Source of the DNA: Candidatus Zipacnadia bacterium
Lineage (GTDB): Bacteria > Armatimonadota > Zipacnadia > Zipacnadales > UBA5352
Reading direction: 5' to 3'
NCBI GenBank assembly: GCA_029821635.1
Contig: JALGSW010000011.1
Location: forward strand, 1 to 64,000
Length of the DNA stretch: 64,000 nucleotides
Shown here: piece by piece, positions 61,490 to 64,000 of the stretch
Position numbering within the stretch: position 1 is the stretch's first letter
Layout: every line of letters begins with the position of its first letter
Position numbers and translations under genes: made by a program
The notes under the pieces: model-generated
Told to the model about the DNA's origin: nothing
Database searches by the model: none
Seen by the model: only the letters and a program-made list of their open reading frames with translations

Positions 61490-62557
61490 ATGACTGAGAA
61501 GAGAGCGACGATGCTCGTCGCGTTGATGATAGCGGTCGCGTTCGTGCTGGTCGCCCTGCCGGTACACGCACAGGGGAACGGCCGGCCGACGCTGCGGACA
61601 GGCCCGACAATCCAGGTGGACCCGAGGATCCTGCAGAGGCCTCAATTGCAGCTCCGCGGGCCAAACATCCAGTTCCGCGCGAAGTTCGACGATCGACTGC
61701 TCGAGCGCGCGAGTGGCATGAACCTCTACCGCCTGCAGGACCCGGCGGTGAATGCGGAGACGATGCGCAGCCTGAGCGAGCAGCTCGGGATGAGCGGGGA
61801 GACGACGCAGTTCGGCGGCATGATGGGCATGATGAGCGGCGACGCCGGCTTCATGATGCTCGACCCGAAATTGGGCCGGCTCGTCTTCAACGTGAACCTC
61901 GCCGAACTGGTGGATGACGAGGCAGGCAAGCTCCCGTCCGACCGTGAGGCCGGGCCGATCGCGATGAAGTTCCTGCGCGACAATGAGCTGATGCCCGACA
62001 TGGAGCAGGCGGTGGTGACGCACGTGGGCCACATCAACTCCGCCTCGTTCGACCCCAACACCAACCGTGACAGCGGCGCGATGGTGCAGGCGGTGGTCGT
62101 GCACTTCGCCCGCCAGGTCGATGGCTTCCGCGTGGTCGGCGACGGCTCGAAGGCCGTCGTGCAGATCGGTGACGGCGGCAATATCGCCGGCGGCGGCGTG
62201 GAGTGGCGCGCGCTGGGCAAGGCGCAGAAGCTCAGCGCGGAGCAGTTCCTGGGCTCCGAGGCCGTCATGAGAAGCATCCAGAGCAAGCTGCGCGGCGATT
62301 TCGGGATGGCCACGAGCATCCTCGTGGATCGCATGGGTGTCTTCTACTACGACAGGGGCGGCTTCCTGCAGCCCTGTGTGGGCTTCCAGGCGCAGGTGAC
62401 CTCAGGCGAGTTCACCTACAGCTACTTCGGCCAAGTCGCACTGATGCAGCAGCCGCCGGTGATGGTGGGTCTCGGACAGATGCCGCCGGAGGCGCGCGAG
62501 ATGCTGAAGATGGGCGGCCGGGACCTCAAGCCCGAAACGGACACTGAGGGCGACTGA
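61490..62557 (+). CDS. Secreted protein with peptidase-propeptide (FTP/PepSY)-like segment
   Basis: Signal peptide; AMKFLRDNELMPD...AVVVHFARQVDGFRVVGDGSKAVVQIGDGGNIAGGGVEWRAL. Confidence 0.5.
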   Translation: MTEKRATMLVALMIAVAFVLVALPVHAQGNGRPTLRTGPTIQVDPRILQRPQLQLRGPNIQFRAKFDDRLLERASGMNLYRLQDPAVNAETMRSLSEQLGMSGETTQFGGMMGMMSGDAGFMMLDPKLGRLVFNVNLAELVDDEAGKLPSDREAGPIAMKFLRDNELMPDMEQAVVTHVGHINSASFDPNTNRDSGAMVQAVVVHFARQVDGFRVVGDGSKAVVQIGDGGNIAGGGVEWRALGKAQKLSAEQFLGSEAVMRSIQSKLRGDFGMATSILVDRMGVFYYDRGGFLQPCVGFQAQVTSGEFTYSYFGQVALMQQPPVMVGLGQMPPEAREMLKMGGRDLKPETDTEGD

Positions 62558-62584
62558 GGCTGCTCCGACGCGCACGCAGTTCCC

Positions 62585-62620
62585 AGACGGCGCGACCACA
62601 TGGTCGCGCCGTCTTTATTA
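62585..62620 (+). terminator. Rho-independent terminator
   Basis: AGACGGCGCGACCA-ca-TGGTCGCGCCGTCT followed by TTATTAT. Confidence 0.85.
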
Positions 62621-62786
62621 TCTGGGTGCGTCGACCGCAGGCAGTTTCCGTGTCGTTGCAGTTCTCCCCCTCTCCCGCCAGCGACATGTCGTCTATGTCG
62701 CCAGGGGGAGGGGGCCGGGGGGAGGGGCGCCGTCGGGGGAACCCCCACGCCCCTTCCGGGCGTCTAACGCACAGGAGGTGGCACCG

Positions 62787-63620
62787 ATGAGTTGGCGCAT
62801 TGCCGCGATAGTGGTGGGGCTGGGGCTGCTCGCGCTTGGGCCGGGCTCGTGCCAGGAAGAGGCGCCCCCGAGCACGCTGACCTGCCCCGGCGATGGCGCC
62901 GAGATGGCGCTGATCCCCGCCGGCAGCTTCATGATGGGCAGCGACGACCGCCCGGCCGAGCAGCCGGTGCATGAGGTCACGCTCGACGCGTTCTACCTGG
63001 ATGTGCACGAGGTCACGAATGCGCAGTTCAAGACCTTCGTGGACGCCAATCCGCAGTGGAGCAAGCCGAACGTGGACCCGACCATGGTGACCGACGACTA
63101 CCTCAAGGACTGGACGGGCGACGACTTTCCCGCAGGTGAAGACCAGCGGCCGGTGACCCTCGTGAGCTGGTACGCAGCGACCGCCTACGCGCAGTGGGCG
63201 AGCAAGCGCCTGCCGACCGAAGCTGAGTGGGAGAAGGCCGCGAGGGGGCCGGAGGGGAACCGATTCGCCTGGGGAGACGACTGGGACGCGACGCAGGCCA
63301 ACGTCTGCCGACAGGTCGGTCACGCGACCGACGTGTGCGGCTACGAGCCGAACGCGTACGGGCTCCGCGACATGACCGGGAACGTCATGGAGTGGTGCGC
63401 CGATCGCTACGATGAGACTTACTACGCGCGCAGCCCCGAGCTCAACCCGCGGGGGCCGGACGAGGGCGAGTCGCGAGTGCTGCGCGGCGGCGCATGGAAC
63501 TACTGCGCGGACCGCGGCAGCAACGCCTATCGCTTCTTCCTGGTGCAGCCGATCCTGAACCGCGCCTGCACGGACTTCATCGGCTTCCGGTGTGCGATGG
63601 CTGTGCCCGCGGAGGGGTAG
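62787..63620 (+). CDS. Secreted formylglycine-generating-enzyme-like (SUMF1/FGE-sulfatase) protein
   Basis: MALIPAGSFMMGSDD, VTLVSWYAATAYAQWASKRLPTEAEWEKAARG, NAYGLRDMTGNVMEWCADRYD, SRVLRGGAWN, IGFRCAM. Confidence 0.9.
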   Translation: MSWRIAAIVVGLGLLALGPGSCQEEAPPSTLTCPGDGAEMALIPAGSFMMGSDDRPAEQPVHEVTLDAFYLDVHEVTNAQFKTFVDANPQWSKPNVDPTMVTDDYLKDWTGDDFPAGEDQRPVTLVSWYAATAYAQWASKRLPTEAEWEKAARGPEGNRFAWGDDWDATQANVCRQVGHATDVCGYEPNAYGLRDMTGNVMEWCADRYDETYYARSPELNPRGPDEGESRVLRGGAWNYCADRGSNAYRFFLVQPILNRACTDFIGFRCAMAVPAEG

Positions 63621-63747
63621 GGCCGTTTGCAGTTGCCCGGTCGTGTGGAGGGGAGGGGAGGGGCTTTAGCCGCTCCCGCCTCCTGGCCGAACCTATCGGC
63701 GCCGCTAAAGCGCCGCCGCTCCAGAACGACAACGACGAGGTGGCTCA

Positions 63748-64000
63748 ATGAATCGCGCGATCCTGGCGCTGATGATGCTCGCACTCCTCACCACCGCCGC
63801 GTCCGCCCAGCAAGCGCTCCCGCGCCCCGACAGCGACGGCGACACCATCCCCGACGCCATCGAGCAGCAGCTCGCAACGGACCCGAACTTCGCCGAGCCG
63901 CTGGAGCTGCTCTTCGAGGACGGGACCGGCGAGGCCGATACATCCCTCGGCACGGAGTGCCTGCCCTACGGCGACTTCGCGCGCATCTGGTTCGCGCCGG
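63748..64000 (+). CDS. Secreted protein with Ca-binding DxDxDxxxD-type repeat (3' truncated by window)
   Basis: Signal peptide MNRAILALMMLALLTTAASAQ then RPDSDGDTIPDAIEQQLATDPNFAEPLE; open to window end, so absent from the ORF track. Confidence 0.7.
   Translation, partial: MNRAILALMMLALLTTAASAQQALPRPDSDGDTIPDAIEQQLATDPNFAEPLELLFEDGTGEADTSLGTECLPYGDFARIWFAP

Noticed and set aside
63640-63711. G-rich run GGAGGGGAGGGGAGGGG (quadruplex) and GCTTTAGC/GCTAAAGC inverted repeat
   Set aside because: Only three runs of at least three G plus one GG, and an 8-bp arm separated by 33 nt; too weak alone.

Overview
High-GC bacterial chromosomal segment, probably from an uncultured, polysaccharide-degrading lineage; I do not assign taxonomy. 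Main content: (1) sulfated-glycan and rhamnose catabolism genes: L-rhamnose isomerase, heparinase-like proteins, three sulfatases (one a frameshifted 5'-truncated fragment), an FGE/SUMF1-like protein, DUF4091-like and beta-propeller secreted proteins, esterase; (2) a complete N-type F-ATPase operon in the order atpD-C-Q-R-B-E-F-A-G; (3) an ECF-type sigma factor with a double zinc-motif anti-sigma factor; (4) a phosphonatase (phnX) plus phosphonate-associated alcohol dehydrogenase pair; (5) dhaK/dhaL, SOD, OsmC-like, response regulator and histidine kinase; (6) two tandem ZU5/NHL-type lipoproteins, a caspase-fold-like secreted protein and a neighbour resembling a peptidase propeptide. Non-coding or unusual signals: two parS-like 16-mers flanking one gene; an exact 88-bp tandem duplication that frameshifts a ~1289-aa protein; a ~590-nt ORF-poor, hairpin-dense region on the minus strand between a 12-bp hairpin and a promoter-like sequence (candidate large structured RNA); two copies of an ACAGGA/hairpin element with covarying stems; three copies of a palindromic intergenic repeat; several deletion remnants (reductase lacking its NAD domain, histidine-kinase C-terminal tail, YcxB-like tail); and a retropepsin/SEC-C gene paired with a small gene. 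All homology calls are from reading the translations; no database search was run.
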